From an uncultured Prevotella sp. (lineage in GTDB: Bacteria > Bacteroidota > Bacteroidia > Bacteroidales > Bacteroidaceae): DNA of 64,000 nucleotides. The position numbers were made by a program, and so were the translations under genes. Shown here one piece after another: positions 7,998 through 17,041 of the stretch. Every line of letters starts with the position of its first letter. Position 1 is the first letter of the stretch. The stretch spans positions 186,001-250,000 of the forward strand of contig CABUHE010000001.1 of assembly GCA_902491375.1 (NCBI GenBank), given 5' to 3'. The notes under the pieces were generated by a model. That model made no database searches. It saw nothing but the letters and a program-made list of their open reading frames with translations, and was not told the DNA's origin.

Positions 7998-8873
7998 ATG
8001 AAAAAATTAACATTGGCAGCCGCTGTTGCTGTCGTTGCCGCAGGCTTTATGTCATGTGGCAACTCAACGCCAAAGGCGAACTTAAAAAATGACGTGGATA
8101 CCGTAAGCTACGCTATCGGTATGGCACAGACCCAGGGTCTGAAGGAGTATCTCGTCAGAGGACTCGGAGTAGACACTGCTTACATGGATGAGTTCTACCG
8201 TGGACTTAATGCCGGCGTTAACGCAGGTGACGACAAGAAGAAAGCCGCTTACTACGCTGGTATACAGATCGGTCAGCAGATATCAAACCAGATGCTTAAA
8301 GGTATCAACCACGAACTCTTCGGTGACGATTCAACAAAGACTATATCTCTGAAAAACTTCATGGCAGGTTTCATCAGCGGTACTTCTGGCAAGGGCGGAC
8401 TCATGACTGTAGAGCAGGCACAGAGCGTACTGCAGACAAAGATGCCTATCATCAAGGCTAAGGCAATGGAGTCACAGTATGGAGAGAACAAGAAAGCCGG
8501 TGAGAAATATCTTGCTGAATACGCTAAGAAAGCCGGTGTTAAGAAGCTCGGCAAGGGCGTACTTTATCGTGTACTCAAGGAAGGCAAGGGCGAGATGCCT
8601 AAGGATACTTCATGGGTTCGCGTTATGTATGAAGGAAAGACAATAGACGGTAAGGTATTCGACAGCTCTTACAAGAGCAAGGAGCCGGTTTTGCTGCGTG
8701 CAAACCAGGTTATTCCGGGATGGACTGAGGCTCTTACTCACATGCCTGTAGGTAGCGTTTGGGAGGTAGTTATACCTCAGGACCAGGCTTATGGCGATCG
8801 TGAGACACCTGAGATCAAGCCGTTCTCAACACTTGTATTCAAGATTGAACTTGTAGGTCTTGGAAGAAAATAA
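7998..8873 (+). CDS. FKBP-type peptidyl-prolyl isomerase lipoprotein
   Basis: Second tandem FKBP, 291 residues. Lipoprotein signal peptide with cleavage before Cys20 (AAGFMSCGN), an FKBP_N helical domain (about 35-165), then the isomerase domain (about 185-291). The fold is kept (YEGKTIDGKVFDSS, VIPGWTEALTHM), but the flap after AYG reads DRETPEIKP instead of the usual ERGAG-x-x-IPP, so catalysis may be weak and a chaperone role is possible. Anchored to a periplasm-facing membrane leaflet. Same strand as its paralogues. Confidence 0.92.
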   Translation: MKKLTLAAAVAVVAAGFMSCGNSTPKANLKNDVDTVSYAIGMAQTQGLKEYLVRGLGVDTAYMDEFYRGLNAGVNAGDDKKKAAYYAGIQIGQQISNQMLKGINHELFGDDSTKTISLKNFMAGFISGTSGKGGLMTVEQAQSVLQTKMPIIKAKAMESQYGENKKAGEKYLAEYAKKAGVKKLGKGVLYRVLKEGKGEMPKDTSWVRVMYEGKTIDGKVFDSSYKSKEPVLLRANQVIPGWTEALTHMPVGSVWEVVIPQDQAYGDRETPEIKPFSTLVFKIELVGLGRK

Positions 8874-9015
8874 TCACAGGCGTAGCCAGTGTTTATATAA
8901 CAAGAAAAATCTGAAAGAACCGGATCGGGATTTTTAAGGGCGTAACCGACAAGGCGTTTGCCGATGTAATGATACCCTTTGAACTTTATTCCGGCTTTTA
9001 TAAAACGAATAGAAA

Positions 9016-10017
9016 ATGAAAAAATCATTAATAATCGCGCTCGCCATTGTGGCGGGCGCTGTTTTCAATACAGCCAACGCTGCAGATAAGAAAAAGAAAG
9101 ACAAAAAAGATGATAAGGCCAAAGTTGAGGCAGTTCAGCTTAAAACAGCATCAGACTCTTTGAGCTATTCAGCCGGTATGGTGCGCACTAACGGACTGAT
9201 ACCTTATCTTCAGCAGAGTCTCAATGTTGATACTGCTTACATGGATGACTTCATCAAGGGTTACAAGCATGCCATGAAGAAAGGTTTCAGCGAGGAGAAC
9301 AAGGCTTATTTCGCAGGTGAGCAGATAGCTCAGATGGTAAGTCTGCGTATGCTGCCTTTCCTTAAAAGTGAATTTGAAGGTCGTAAAGATTCAGTTGACG
9401 CCAATATGTTCAACCTCGGATTCATAGCAGCCTTGAAGAACGACTCAACTTTAATGACTGCTGAAGGAGCAAAAGAATACTTCGAGGCAATGTTCAAAAT
9501 TGCTGTTGAGGCTACAAATGAAGCTACCAAGAAGGCCGGTGAGGACTTCCTGGCTGCCAACAAACAGAAGCCGGGAGTTGTTACTCTGCCGAGCGGTCTT
9601 CAGTATAAAGTTCTTGTAAAGGGTACTGGTGAAGTTCCTACCGAGCGCGATGAGGTTACTGTTAAGTATGAGGGCCGCCTGATTGACGGTACAGTGTTTG
9701 ACAGCAGTTACGAACGTAAGGACCAGACTAACACATTCCGTCCTTCTCAAGTTATTAAAGGTTGGAGCGAGGCTCTGCTTATGATGCCTGTCGGCAGTAA
9801 GTGGGAGCTTTACATTCCTTATAACCTTGCTTATGGTGAGCGTGGCGCAGGCAACAAGATTAAGCCTTACAGCGCACTTGTATTTACTGTTGAGATGGTA
9901 GGAGTGAAGAAAGCTTCTGTGCCTGTTATAAAGCGTGACAAGAATACAGAAGACAAAGGTAAGGTTGTAAAAACAGCTAAGCAGAAGCCTGTTGTAAAGA
10001 CTGCAAAGACCAAATAA
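9016..10017 (+). CDS. FKBP-type peptidyl-prolyl isomerase, secreted, with Lys-rich tail
   Basis: Third tandem FKBP, 333 residues. Sec signal peptide (residues 1-22, ending NTANA), a short Lys/Asp-rich linker, the FKBP_N domain (about 40-180) and a well-conserved isomerase domain (YEGRLIDGTVFDSS, VIKGWSEALLMM, LAYGERGAGNKIKP). A 35-residue, very basic C-terminal tail follows (repeated VVKTAK/KPVVKTAK patterns), suggesting electrostatic binding to membrane, polysaccharide or nucleic acid. Terminated by the hairpin at 10064. Confidence 0.92.
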   Translation: MKKSLIIALAIVAGAVFNTANAADKKKKDKKDDKAKVEAVQLKTASDSLSYSAGMVRTNGLIPYLQQSLNVDTAYMDDFIKGYKHAMKKGFSEENKAYFAGEQIAQMVSLRMLPFLKSEFEGRKDSVDANMFNLGFIAALKNDSTLMTAEGAKEYFEAMFKIAVEATNEATKKAGEDFLAANKQKPGVVTLPSGLQYKVLVKGTGEVPTERDEVTVKYEGRLIDGTVFDSSYERKDQTNTFRPSQVIKGWSEALLMMPVGSKWELYIPYNLAYGERGAGNKIKPYSALVFTVEMVGVKKASVPVIKRDKNTEDKGKVVKTAKQKPVVKTAKTK

Positions 10018-10063
10018 TTAGAGAAGCTAAGTGCTTCGATAACTCTTTATTTGTAATATACGT

Positions 10064-10096
10064 AAAGGGGGAGACCGTAAAAAGTCTCCCTTTTTT
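10064..10096 (+). terminator. Intrinsic terminator of the FKBP cluster
   Basis: GGGAGAC/GTCTCCC stem flanked by A- and T-runs (TTTTTT after the stem). Confidence 0.88.
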
Positions 10097-10303
10097 ATTT
10101 CATAATGCACAAAATTTGACAAATTTCATAGCAGAATGTTGTAAGTCTCAATTTTAATATGTAAATTTGCTCGCATATTTTTGAATGTAATTCATACGTA
10201 AAACTTACATGGCTTAATTAGTATGTGAGAATGAAATCCATTCGTGTTTCGGATTTATGAATGACAGTAGATATTCAATAATAAAAAATATAAGCATTAA
10301 GAA

Positions 10304-10774
10304 ATGGAAAAAATAGATAGTCTTGACAGGAAAATACTGGGTATCTTGTCAAAAAACGCCCGAATACCGTTCAAGGATGTGGCTGCTGAGTGTGGAGTTT
10401 CACGCGCGGCAATACATCAGCGTGTGCAGCATTTGATAGAAAACGGTGTGATAACCGGAAGTGGTTTTGACGTCAACGCTAAAAGCCTTGGCTATTCGAC
10501 TTGTACTTATGTCGGAATAACTCTTGAGCGTGGAAGTATGTATAAGGCCGTTGTAGAACAGCTTGAGCACATTCCTGAGATTGTGGAATGTCATTTTACT
10601 ACTGGTCCTTACACTGTGCTTGTCAAGCTGTATGCACGTGACAATGAACAGCTGATGGATCTCTTGAACAACCAGATGCAGAGCATTCCGGGGGTTGTGG
10701 CTACTGAAACCCTTATCTCGCTTGAGCAGAGCATAAAGAGAGAGGTACCTGTGCCGCAGGAGATGAAGAGGTAA
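10304..10774 (+). CDS. Lrp/AsnC family transcriptional regulator
   Basis: Protein of 156 residues with an N-terminal winged helix-turn-helix (DRKILGILSKNARIPFKDVA, then GVSRAAIHQRVQHL) and a C-terminal RAM/AsnC ligand-binding domain (about 70-145). Such proteins sense amino acids and form octamers. It lies 20 bases upstream of the amidotransferase-dipeptidase fusion on the same strand, which suggests control of peptide or amino-acid use, possibly of its own operon. The 280-base spacer upstream of the gene is AT-rich and holds the FKBP terminator and probably the operon promoter. Confidence 0.93.
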   Translation: MEKIDSLDRKILGILSKNARIPFKDVAAECGVSRAAIHQRVQHLIENGVITGSGFDVNAKSLGYSTCTYVGITLERGSMYKAVVEQLEHIPEIVECHFTTGPYTVLVKLYARDNEQLMDLLNNQMQSIPGVVATETLISLEQSIKREVPVPQEMKR

Positions 10775-10794
10775 TCAAGGAGGATTGCTTGAAG

Positions 10795-12600
10795 ATGAAA
10801 CCTTTAGACCTTAACGGTTTTCTTAAAGATATTTATTCGCATTACCCCGAGGCAGAGCGTAAGCCTGTGATAGGACTTACGGGCAACTTTGCCGAGGGTG
10901 AGTCGCGCCTTCTCGACCGTTATTATAAGAGTGTGGCAAAGGCGGGCGGAGTGCCTGTCATAATACCTCCCGTGGCCGATAAGGATGTTATAATCAATAC
11001 TCTTGATAACATTGACGGACTTGTGCTTACAGGCGGAGCTGACGTCAATCCGCTTTGGATTGGCGAGGAGCCTTCGCCTCGTCTTCACTCAATCAACCGT
11101 GAACGCGACAAGGCCGAACTGCTAACCGTACGCCTTGCGTACAACAGACAGATACCGATGCTTGGTATATGCCGGGGCATTCAGGTGCTTGTCGCTGCAC
11201 TTGGCGGCGAGGTTGAGCAGGACATTGCGGAAGGAATGCAGGCCGGAAGACTTACTCCCGGCAAACATTCACTGTTGAAGCACAGTCAGGAAGCAGAAAG
11301 ATGCGAACCTACCCATACAGTTTCTTTTGAGAAAGATTCAGTTCTTTACAGTCTGTATGGCGACGGAACGCTTGCTGTAAACTCATTCCATCATCAGTGT
11401 GTAAGGAAGAGCGGTAGCAGATTTAAGGTTACTGCGTTGGCTCCTGACGGAGTTATTGAGGCCGTAGAGAGCAGTGAACACAAGTCAATCATGGGCGTTC
11501 AGTGGCATCCTGAATGGCTTGAAGATAGCGGTCCGGCACTGTTCGGATGGCTGGTAGGCTGTGCGAGAGAGTTCGGTCAGGCCAAAGACCTTCACCGCAG
11601 GATGCTGACTCTCGACACACACTGCGACACACCGATGTTCTTTCCGCAGGGAATACACTTCGAACAGCGCGATCCGCGCATACTTGTAGACATGCACAAG
11701 ATGGCTGAAGGCCGTCAGGATGCGGTCATCATGGCTGCTTACCTGCCGCAGCCTAAGATTGGCGAGGCTTTCTCTTCAAAGGTTTCGTTCGATGTAAACG
11801 GGCCTACTGAGTATGCAGACCTGATATTCGACAAGATAGAAGAAATCGTAAAAGCCAACAGCCGATACATAAGCATTGCCCGTACACCGGCCGATCTGTA
11901 TGAGGACAAGCGCCGCCGGCGCCGTTCTATTATGTTCGGAATTGAGAACGGATTAGCACTTAACCATAATCTTGCAAACATTGAGCACTTCGCACGCCGT
12001 GGCGTAGTGTACATTACGTTGTGCCATAACGGCGACAACGACATCTGCGACAGTGCGCGCGGTTGCAATACGTATGGCGGAGTGAGCCGTTTCGGTGAAC
12101 AGGTGATTAAGGAAATGAACCGTCAGGGCATCATGGTAGACCTCAGTCATGCTGCCGAGAAGAGTTTTTACGACGCTCTCGACATCAGCACAATGCCTAT
12201 CGTGTGCAGCCACAGCAACTGTAAGGCGCTGTGTGATGTGCCGCGTAACCTGACCGACGACCAGATGCGTGCCCTCGCAGCAAAGGGCGGAGTGGCGCAT
12301 ATAACGCTCTATCACGGATTTCTACGTAACGACGGACGCGAGGCAAGCATAATCGACGCGCTCGCACACCTTGAACATGCCATAAAGATTATGGGCATAG
12401 AGCACGTAGGACTTGGGTCAGACTTCGACGGCGACGGCGGCATCAAGGGACTTGCCGACTCTTCAGAGATGATTAACTTCACGCTTCATCTGCTTCGCAG
12501 GCGTTACAGTGAGCGCGACATAGCACGTATCTGGGGAGGCAACTGGCTGCGTGTGATGGCTCAGGTGCAGAGCGTCAGAGGTGATATTGCCGATGATTAA
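10795..12600 (+). CDS. Fusion: class I glutamine amidotransferase-like (PuuD/peptidase C26) + M19 membrane dipeptidase
   Basis: A two-enzyme polypeptide of 601 residues. Residues about 20-265 are a gamma-glutamyl hydrolase/PuuD-type domain with nucleophile C126 in GICRGIQ and the His-Glu pair in VQWHPEW. Residues about 268-595 are an M19 (renal dipeptidase-type) zinc peptidase with HxD in DTHCDTP, the bridging Glu in GIENG, histidine in CSHSN and aspartate in GLGSDFDG. No signal peptide. I choose ATG 10795, 10 bases after a strong AAGGAGG (10778-10784); a TTG two codons earlier leaves too short a spacing. Follows an Lrp gene. It probably hydrolyses gamma-glutamyl compounds and the resulting dipeptides; the exact substrate is unknown. 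Confidence 0.9.
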   Translation: MKPLDLNGFLKDIYSHYPEAERKPVIGLTGNFAEGESRLLDRYYKSVAKAGGVPVIIPPVADKDVIINTLDNIDGLVLTGGADVNPLWIGEEPSPRLHSINRERDKAELLTVRLAYNRQIPMLGICRGIQVLVAALGGEVEQDIAEGMQAGRLTPGKHSLLKHSQEAERCEPTHTVSFEKDSVLYSLYGDGTLAVNSFHHQCVRKSGSRFKVTALAPDGVIEAVESSEHKSIMGVQWHPEWLEDSGPALFGWLVGCAREFGQAKDLHRRMLTLDTHCDTPMFFPQGIHFEQRDPRILVDMHKMAEGRQDAVIMAAYLPQPKIGEAFSSKVSFDVNGPTEYADLIFDKIEEIVKANSRYISIARTPADLYEDKRRRRRSIMFGIENGLALNHNLANIEHFARRGVVYITLCHNGDNDICDSARGCNTYGGVSRFGEQVIKEMNRQGIMVDLSHAAEKSFYDALDISTMPIVCSHSNCKALCDVPRNLTDDQMRALAAKGGVAHITLYHGFLRNDGREASIIDALAHLEHAIKIMGIEHVGLGSDFDGDGGIKGLADSSEMINFTLHLLRRRYSERDIARIWGGNWLRVMAQVQSVRGDIADD

Positions 12601-12663
12601 CCGTTATGGAATTATACTTGTGTAATCCTGTATACCAGGTATTTATTTAAACAATAAAACAAG

Positions 12664-13665
12664 ATGAGAAATATTGCGAACGTATTAATGCTGGCGGTGC
12701 TGGTCCTGTTTGCATCATGCAACAGCAACAAGAAGGCTGCCGCATCGGGAGATGACATCATGTCGACACCCGTAGGCCCGTCGTTTAACGCCGACAGCGC
12801 ATACGCTTTCTGCGCAAAACAGTGTGATTTCGGTCCCCGTACAATGAACAGTGAGGCTCACGACAAGTGCGGCGAGTGGATAATGGCGAAGTTCAGGCAG
12901 TACGGATATAGCGTTACGCCACAGAAAGCGACGCTCAACGGATATGACGGTACACCGCTGAAGTCGACCAATATCATCGCCAGCTACCGTCCCGAACTGA
13001 CCGAGCGTGTGCTGCTCTGTGCTCACTGGGACTCCCGCCCCTGGGCCGACAACGACCCTGACAGCACCAACTGGCACAAACCTGTAATGGGAGCCAACGA
13101 CGGTGCGAGCGGCATAGCCGTAATGCTGGAGATAGCACGGCTGCTGGCTGCCGACACAACCAAGCTCAATGTCGGTGTGGATTTTGTCTGCTTCGATGCT
13201 GAGGACTGGGGAATTCCACGCTGGAGTGATGCTACTGACAACGGAGACTCATGGGCTTTGGGCGCACAATACTGGGCTTCTAATCCTCATAAAGCTGGTT
13301 ATAAGGCACGTTTCGGCATTCTGCTCGATATGGTAGGCGGTCAGGGCTCGCAGTTCTGGCGTGAAGGCATGTCGATGCAATATGCTCCTGACGTAGTTAA
13401 AAAGGTCTGGGCTGCGGCTCAGGTGGTAGGAGTAGGCAGCTATTTCGTCGATCAGGACGGCGGTTATATTACTGACGACCATATCCCTGTGAACGAGAAA
13501 GCCAAGATACCTACAATCGACATCGTGGCTTATTATCCTGATTGTGCGCAGAGCAACTTCGGACCGACATGGCACACGGTGAGCGATACGATGGAGAACA
13601 TCGACAAGTCGACGCTCAGCGCAGTCGGACAGACCGTTATCCAGGTGCTTTATTCAGAGAAATAA
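12664..13665 (+). CDS. M28-family glutaminyl-peptide cyclotransferase-like lipoprotein
   Basis: Protein of 333 residues with a lipoprotein signal (VLVLFASCNS). The zinc aminopeptidase-like fold is seen in AHWDSRPWADND, GANDGASGIAVMLE, CFDAEDWG and the histidine in TDDHIPV; WHTVSDTMENID near the end is typical. Absence of a second-zinc set and the similarity pattern point to the glutaminyl cyclase branch (conversion of N-terminal Gln to pyroglutamate) rather than an aminopeptidase. It lies 63 bases after the dipeptidase fusion, so the operon as a whole handles glutaminyl or gamma-glutamyl peptides. Terminator at 13695. Confidence 0.87.
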   Translation: MRNIANVLMLAVLVLFASCNSNKKAAASGDDIMSTPVGPSFNADSAYAFCAKQCDFGPRTMNSEAHDKCGEWIMAKFRQYGYSVTPQKATLNGYDGTPLKSTNIIASYRPELTERVLLCAHWDSRPWADNDPDSTNWHKPVMGANDGASGIAVMLEIARLLAADTTKLNVGVDFVCFDAEDWGIPRWSDATDNGDSWALGAQYWASNPHKAGYKARFGILLDMVGGQGSQFWREGMSMQYAPDVVKKVWAAAQVVGVGSYFVDQDGGYITDDHIPVNEKAKIPTIDIVAYYPDCAQSNFGPTWHTVSDTMENIDKSTLSAVGQTVIQVLYSEK

Positions 13666-13694
13666 TGCTTCCGTTTGAGGCATGGACATATATA

Positions 13695-13726
13695 GAGCTG
13701 TACGCAAAAGCGTGCGGCTCTTTTTT
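13695..13726 (+). terminator. Intrinsic terminator after the M28 gene
   Basis: GAGCTGTACGC (13695-13705) pairs with GCGTGCGGCTC (13710-13720) across an AAAA loop, followed by six T. Confidence 0.88.
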
Positions 13727-13748
13727 ATATCAATTCCCGGCTGTTTTC

Positions 13749-13859
13749 TTATATGCCACGTATTGCCTTATGAAAGGTGCCCTTTTAGGAAGTGAAAGAG
13801 CCTGTTTTGCCGTGTAAAATATGGCCTTTTATAATACGTTGATAATAAGATGGTTGCAG
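13749..13859 (+). repeat. 22-base-pitch composite repeat, copy B
   Basis: The 337-base convergent spacer 13666-14002 holds two terminators and this element. Units: 13749-13770 (degenerate), 13771-13792 (core TGAAAGGTGCCCTTTT), 13793-13814, and 13815-13838 (24 bases). The cap at 13839-13859 starts TTGATAATAAG and ends GTTGCAG, directly joined to the last unit. Total 111 bases, the canonical length. Confidence 0.82.
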
Positions 13860-13932
13860 TGTGTGCCGTCAATGCTGTGGCTAAAGCGTTTCATGTATGG
13901 TATATTCCTGAATAAGTTGGGGCTTTAAACAG

Positions 13933-13966
13933 ACAATAGCCGCAGATGATTGTCTGCGGCTATTGT
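13933..13966. terminator. Bidirectional hairpin downstream of DUF4294
   Basis: A 14-bp perfect inverted repeat (13933-13946 with 13953-13966) with a 6-base loop, between convergent genes. Confidence 0.75.
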
Positions 13967-14002
13967 TGTACTGTGTATTAATCTGTTCAGATGTCTTGTA
14001 TG

Positions 14003-14647
14003 TTAAATCTGCCCGGACTCAACCATAAGTACTACGCGTTCGGTCAGTCTGTCTGTCTTTTCGGGGTCATATTTTTTTGTAAGACTGGCTCCGAATGCCC
14101 ATGCAAACGCCTGATAGAAGCCTGCGCGGACAGGACTGATGAAGGCGCGGATAAGGTCGTAAGCCGACGAGTCACACTCACGGTAAACAAGTTTGATGAG
14201 AAGTTTGCCCTGAGAGTATGACAGTTTCTTCATTCTCGGCGTATATCTGCGCTTTATGTCCTCCTCAACTCGCTGCATGTGTCTGTCGCGTGCCTTCTTG
14301 TCAGGCAGTGTCTGAAGATACCTGTAAGTCTCAAGGATAATCTTGTTGACCTCTTTTGCTATCGGCAAAACCTTCTTGACGTTATAGACAAGGCGGTTGT
14401 AAGCTGCACGGCTTTTGGCGTTTTTGAACACAGGCTGCGGATATACGTAGACGTTGTTAAGCTCAACGTATTGCAGACTGTCGCCTCCTACCAGCACTTT
14501 GCTAACCTTAACCGTAGGCACGAACGTAGGGTTGTCCATGTCAACGGCTGCGTCCTCAGGGTTCTTGTCGTCTGTGTTTTGCGCCGTTGCAGCCAGCGGA
14601 GCAAGCAGCATGAGGACTGATGTTATAGTTATAAATAACCTTGTCAT
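14003..14647 (-). CDS. DUF4294 family secreted protein
   Basis: Protein of 214 residues with a Sec signal peptide (1-22, ending ATAQN). An acidic linker is followed by the DUF4294 region: SLQYVELNNVYVYPQP, a long charged helical part (KKVLPIAKEVNKIILETY), then RYTPRMKKLSYSQGKLLIKL and the AFISPVRAGFYQAFAW segment. The family is restricted to Bacteroidetes and has no established function; it is likely periplasmic or outer-membrane associated. The -7 box lies only 4 bases before the ATG, so the mRNA is predicted to be leaderless. Confidence 0.87.
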   Translation of the reverse strand: MTRLFITITSVLMLLAPLAATAQNTDDKNPEDAAVDMDNPTFVPTVKVSKVLVGGDSLQYVELNNVYVYPQPVFKNAKSRAAYNRLVYNVKKVLPIAKEVNKIILETYRYLQTLPDKKARDRHMQRVEEDIKRRYTPRMKKLSYSQGKLLIKLVYRECDSSAYDLIRAFISPVRAGFYQAFAWAFGASLTKKYDPEKTDRLTERVVLMVESGQI

Positions 14648-14651
14648 GCTG

Positions 14652-14659
14652 CAAAAGTA
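14652..14659 (-). promoter_or_regulatory. -7 promoter box abutting the DUF4294 start
   Basis: CAAAAGTA on + reads TACTTTTG on -, four bases before the ATG. With initiation 4-6 bases after this box, transcription would begin at or next to the start codon. No convincing -33 element. Confidence 0.5.
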
Positions 14660-14767
14660 GTGGTTTTTATCGTATGACGTCGCGTTTTTAGTGTTTTTTA
14701 TAAGTAAAAGTGGTTAACGGCTGTTGTCGTTCTCCTGCATAAGCCGGATTATGCAGGAGCGCGGCTG

Positions 14768-15745
14768 TTAACCTGCTGTGGTGCGGCATACCATCTTGCT
14801 GACCGGCAGAAGTATCAAATAAAGCAGAATTCCGCTTATAAATCCGGCAATGGCATCGATTGCGTAGTGTGCCTGTATGTATACCGTAGAAAGGCAAAGA
14901 AATACGTAGAACGGCATGAGGACGTAGAACATGCGTCTGTCGCCTGTACGCCAGGCCAGCAGCATCAGTATAGTGCTTATGCCTACGTGGCTGCTCGGGA
15001 ATGCGGCAGTTGGCCGTTCGCCTGCCGCCTTGGCGCTTTCAACCATCTGGTAGAATATTCCCTTGACGTAGCCCGGTGTAGGCAGACACTCCTGTACGTA
15101 GTTGAAATGGAAGTGAACGTCGGGGAATATGCCGTTCTTTGCGTTTGCAAGACCAATGGCGTTGTAGTAGAAGGTAGGGCCGGTTACGGGCAGAAATATG
15201 TAGACTACATAGTATATGAAGAACGCCGTCAGCACTATGAATGCCGTGCGTTCGTAGTCGTGGTATCTGTAAATGAAGTAATATATCACCACGAAGGTAA
15301 TCATCGGGTAGTAGGCTGCGTAGCCCATGTCCATAAGCTCGCTCACTATCGGCCACGGCATGGCGTGATAGAACAGCAGAGCAGGCTGGCATCCGAAGAT
15401 GTCTTGCTCGTATTGGGCGAATATATGGTCAAGATTAGGCAGCATACGGTTTATCTCGTAGGTATCAGGATACCACCATCCGAGCAGTGCGAGTTGCACC
15501 GTTATGCGCAGAAATTGCGTCAGACGGCACGGCAGCATGCGGTAGACAGCCCACATTCCGGCCGTTATCACAGCAATTCTGACGCGCCCCCATATCATTG
15601 TATCGGGATTTTCGAGCTTCGTGTATGTGAAGAATATTATCAGCAACGTCAGCACCATGTAGGCCACCATTACCCATTCAAGGGCATAAAGGCCCTTCTT
15701 GGGGTGCTTGTCTATAGTGAACAGTTGCTTAATGAATCTAATCAT
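14768..15745 (-). CDS. PAP2-family phosphatase, multi-pass membrane protein
   Basis: Protein of 325 residues with about six to eight transmembrane helices. PAP2 signature motifs are PSSHVG (part C2) and AHYAIDAIAG (part C3); the usual K-x6-RP motif is not obvious. Such enzymes dephosphorylate lipid phosphates or transfer phospho-head groups; the long N-terminal membrane domain resembles the inositol-phosphoceramide-synthase/AUR1-like branch, but that is a guess. I use ATG 15745; the longer frame to 15766 would need a TTG start. Downstream of the SDR epimerase by 103 bases and possibly in its operon. Confidence 0.82.
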   Translation of the reverse strand: MIRFIKQLFTIDKHPKKGLYALEWVMVAYMVLTLLIIFFTYTKLENPDTMIWGRVRIAVITAGMWAVYRMLPCRLTQFLRITVQLALLGWWYPDTYEINRMLPNLDHIFAQYEQDIFGCQPALLFYHAMPWPIVSELMDMGYAAYYPMITFVVIYYFIYRYHDYERTAFIVLTAFFIYYVVYIFLPVTGPTFYYNAIGLANAKNGIFPDVHFHFNYVQECLPTPGYVKGIFYQMVESAKAAGERPTAAFPSSHVGISTILMLLAWRTGDRRMFYVLMPFYVFLCLSTVYIQAHYAIDAIAGFISGILLYLILLPVSKMVCRTTAG

Positions 15746-15848
15746 TGATGTTTTTTGATTATGCAATTCGTTTGATTCGCTTGTCTAATGCCCGGCTGGT
15801 ATGCGTGGCAGCCGGTGTCTGAGATGCCGTCCGGTAAGGTCGGACTTG

Positions 15849-16850
15849 TTAAAGCCACTTGTTTTCCTTATACCATTCAATCGCTTCATGCACTCCTCTC
15901 TCGAGGTTGTAGTGTGGTTTGAAACCGAGTTCATTGACAGCCGGTGTTATGTCGCACCGCCAGTTGCGTTGCTTCATTATCTTGTATTTGTCGTTGTTGA
16001 GCGCGGTTATTTTGCCCGTAAGCTGTCCGATGCACTCGCCTGCGGCTGTAACGGCTCTCAGCATCCATAGCGGAGCCTTGATGCGCAGCAGCCACGGATT
16101 GCTTAACTCATGGCATATCAGGTCGCTGAACGCGCGCGAAGAGTAAACGTTACCGTCGCTAAGGAAGTATTTTGTGCCTACGTTGCCGTTGTCAAGAGCC
16201 AGCATTGCGGCCTGTACAAGGTCTTTTACGTAGATGAAAGTGATGTCCTGCGGCTTCAGTCCTGCGGCGAAGTCTACGTGGCGGCTTATGCTCTGTGCCA
16301 TCATGAAGTAGTCTTTCTCACGCGGGCCGTACACTCCTGTGGGGCGCAGAATTATGAACGGAAAACCTTTCATGGCGTCGAGCGCCTTCTCGGCCTCCAG
16401 CTTGCTCTGTCCGTATGCAGTGTTGGGGTGGGGTGTGTCGCCGGCGTTTATGTCAGTGTAGGGAGTATTCTCGCGTGCCGGACCGACCACGCTGAGGCTG
16501 CTCATGAATACAAAGCGCTTCAGATTAGGGCAGGTTGTGCTTACGGCAGCCGCCAGATTGGCTGTTCCTGTGGTGTTCACACGGAAGAAGTCTGACTTAT
16601 GCAGGCATTTGGTAGCACCTGCGGCGTGGATGACATAGTCGAAGTTCATGCCTTCGAGCTTGCTTCTCAGGTCGTCAGGATTGTTGAAGTCGAGTTCTAT
16701 GAAGTGTATCCTGCTGTCTGTAAGATAACGCCTTGAACTGCTCTTGCGTACAGCTGCCCATGTGTCGAGCCCCCTGTTGAGTGCTTCCTCGACTAAAAAG
16801 CTGCCTATGAAGCCGCTTGCGCCGGTTATCAGTATTCTCCTTTGCTGCAT
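15849..16850 (-). CDS. NAD-dependent epimerase/dehydratase (extended SDR)
   Basis: Protein of 333 residues with the Rossmann motif TGASGFIGSFLVEEA at the N-terminus, an acidic cofactor-binding strand, HAAGATK after strand 4, the catalytic SSLSVVG and YGQSK (Tyr-x3-Lys) and a C-terminal substrate domain. Typical of nucleotide-sugar epimerases, dihydroflavonol-reductase-like and sterol-type SDRs; the substrate is not predictable. Start ATG 16850; -7 box at 16875-16882. Proximity to a PAP2 phosphatase might hint at lipid or glycolipid modification. Confidence 0.9.
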   Translation of the reverse strand: MQQRRILITGASGFIGSFLVEEALNRGLDTWAAVRKSSSRRYLTDSRIHFIELDFNNPDDLRSKLEGMNFDYVIHAAGATKCLHKSDFFRVNTTGTANLAAAVSTTCPNLKRFVFMSSLSVVGPARENTPYTDINAGDTPHPNTAYGQSKLEAEKALDAMKGFPFIILRPTGVYGPREKDYFMMAQSISRHVDFAAGLKPQDITFIYVKDLVQAAMLALDNGNVGTKYFLSDGNVYSSRAFSDLICHELSNPWLLRIKAPLWMLRAVTAAGECIGQLTGKITALNNDKYKIMKQRNWRCDITPAVNELGFKPHYNLERGVHEAIEWYKENKWL

Positions 16851-16874
16851 GTATTAAAATTCCGTTACAGCCTG

Positions 16875-16882
16875 CAAAGGTA
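16875..16882 (-). promoter_or_regulatory. -7 promoter box of the SDR gene
   Basis: CAAAGGTA on + reads TACCTTTG on -, an exact -7 match 24 bases before the ATG. Confidence 0.55.
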
Positions 16883-17041
16883 CATAAAAAGGTGTAAAGG
16901 TGTAACGATAAGCGGTCGAAAAGGACGTTTTTTAGGTTAAAAAGGTAAAAGTATGAAACAAAAGGACAGCGGAAAGATGCAAAACACAACAGTTATTAAC
17001 ATCTTCCGCTGTTCTTATAAGGTTTTTAATATTTGGTCTAT

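Noticed and set aside
7253..10017. Assembly duplication of the FKBP genes
   Set aside because: The three copies differ widely in sequence, length and targeting signals.
15746..15766. Longer TTG start for the PAP2 gene
   Set aside because: The extra seven residues are polar and unlike the family; ATG 15745 is adequate. TTG starts for the acyltransferase, BamA-like and dipeptidase genes were rejected for the same reason.
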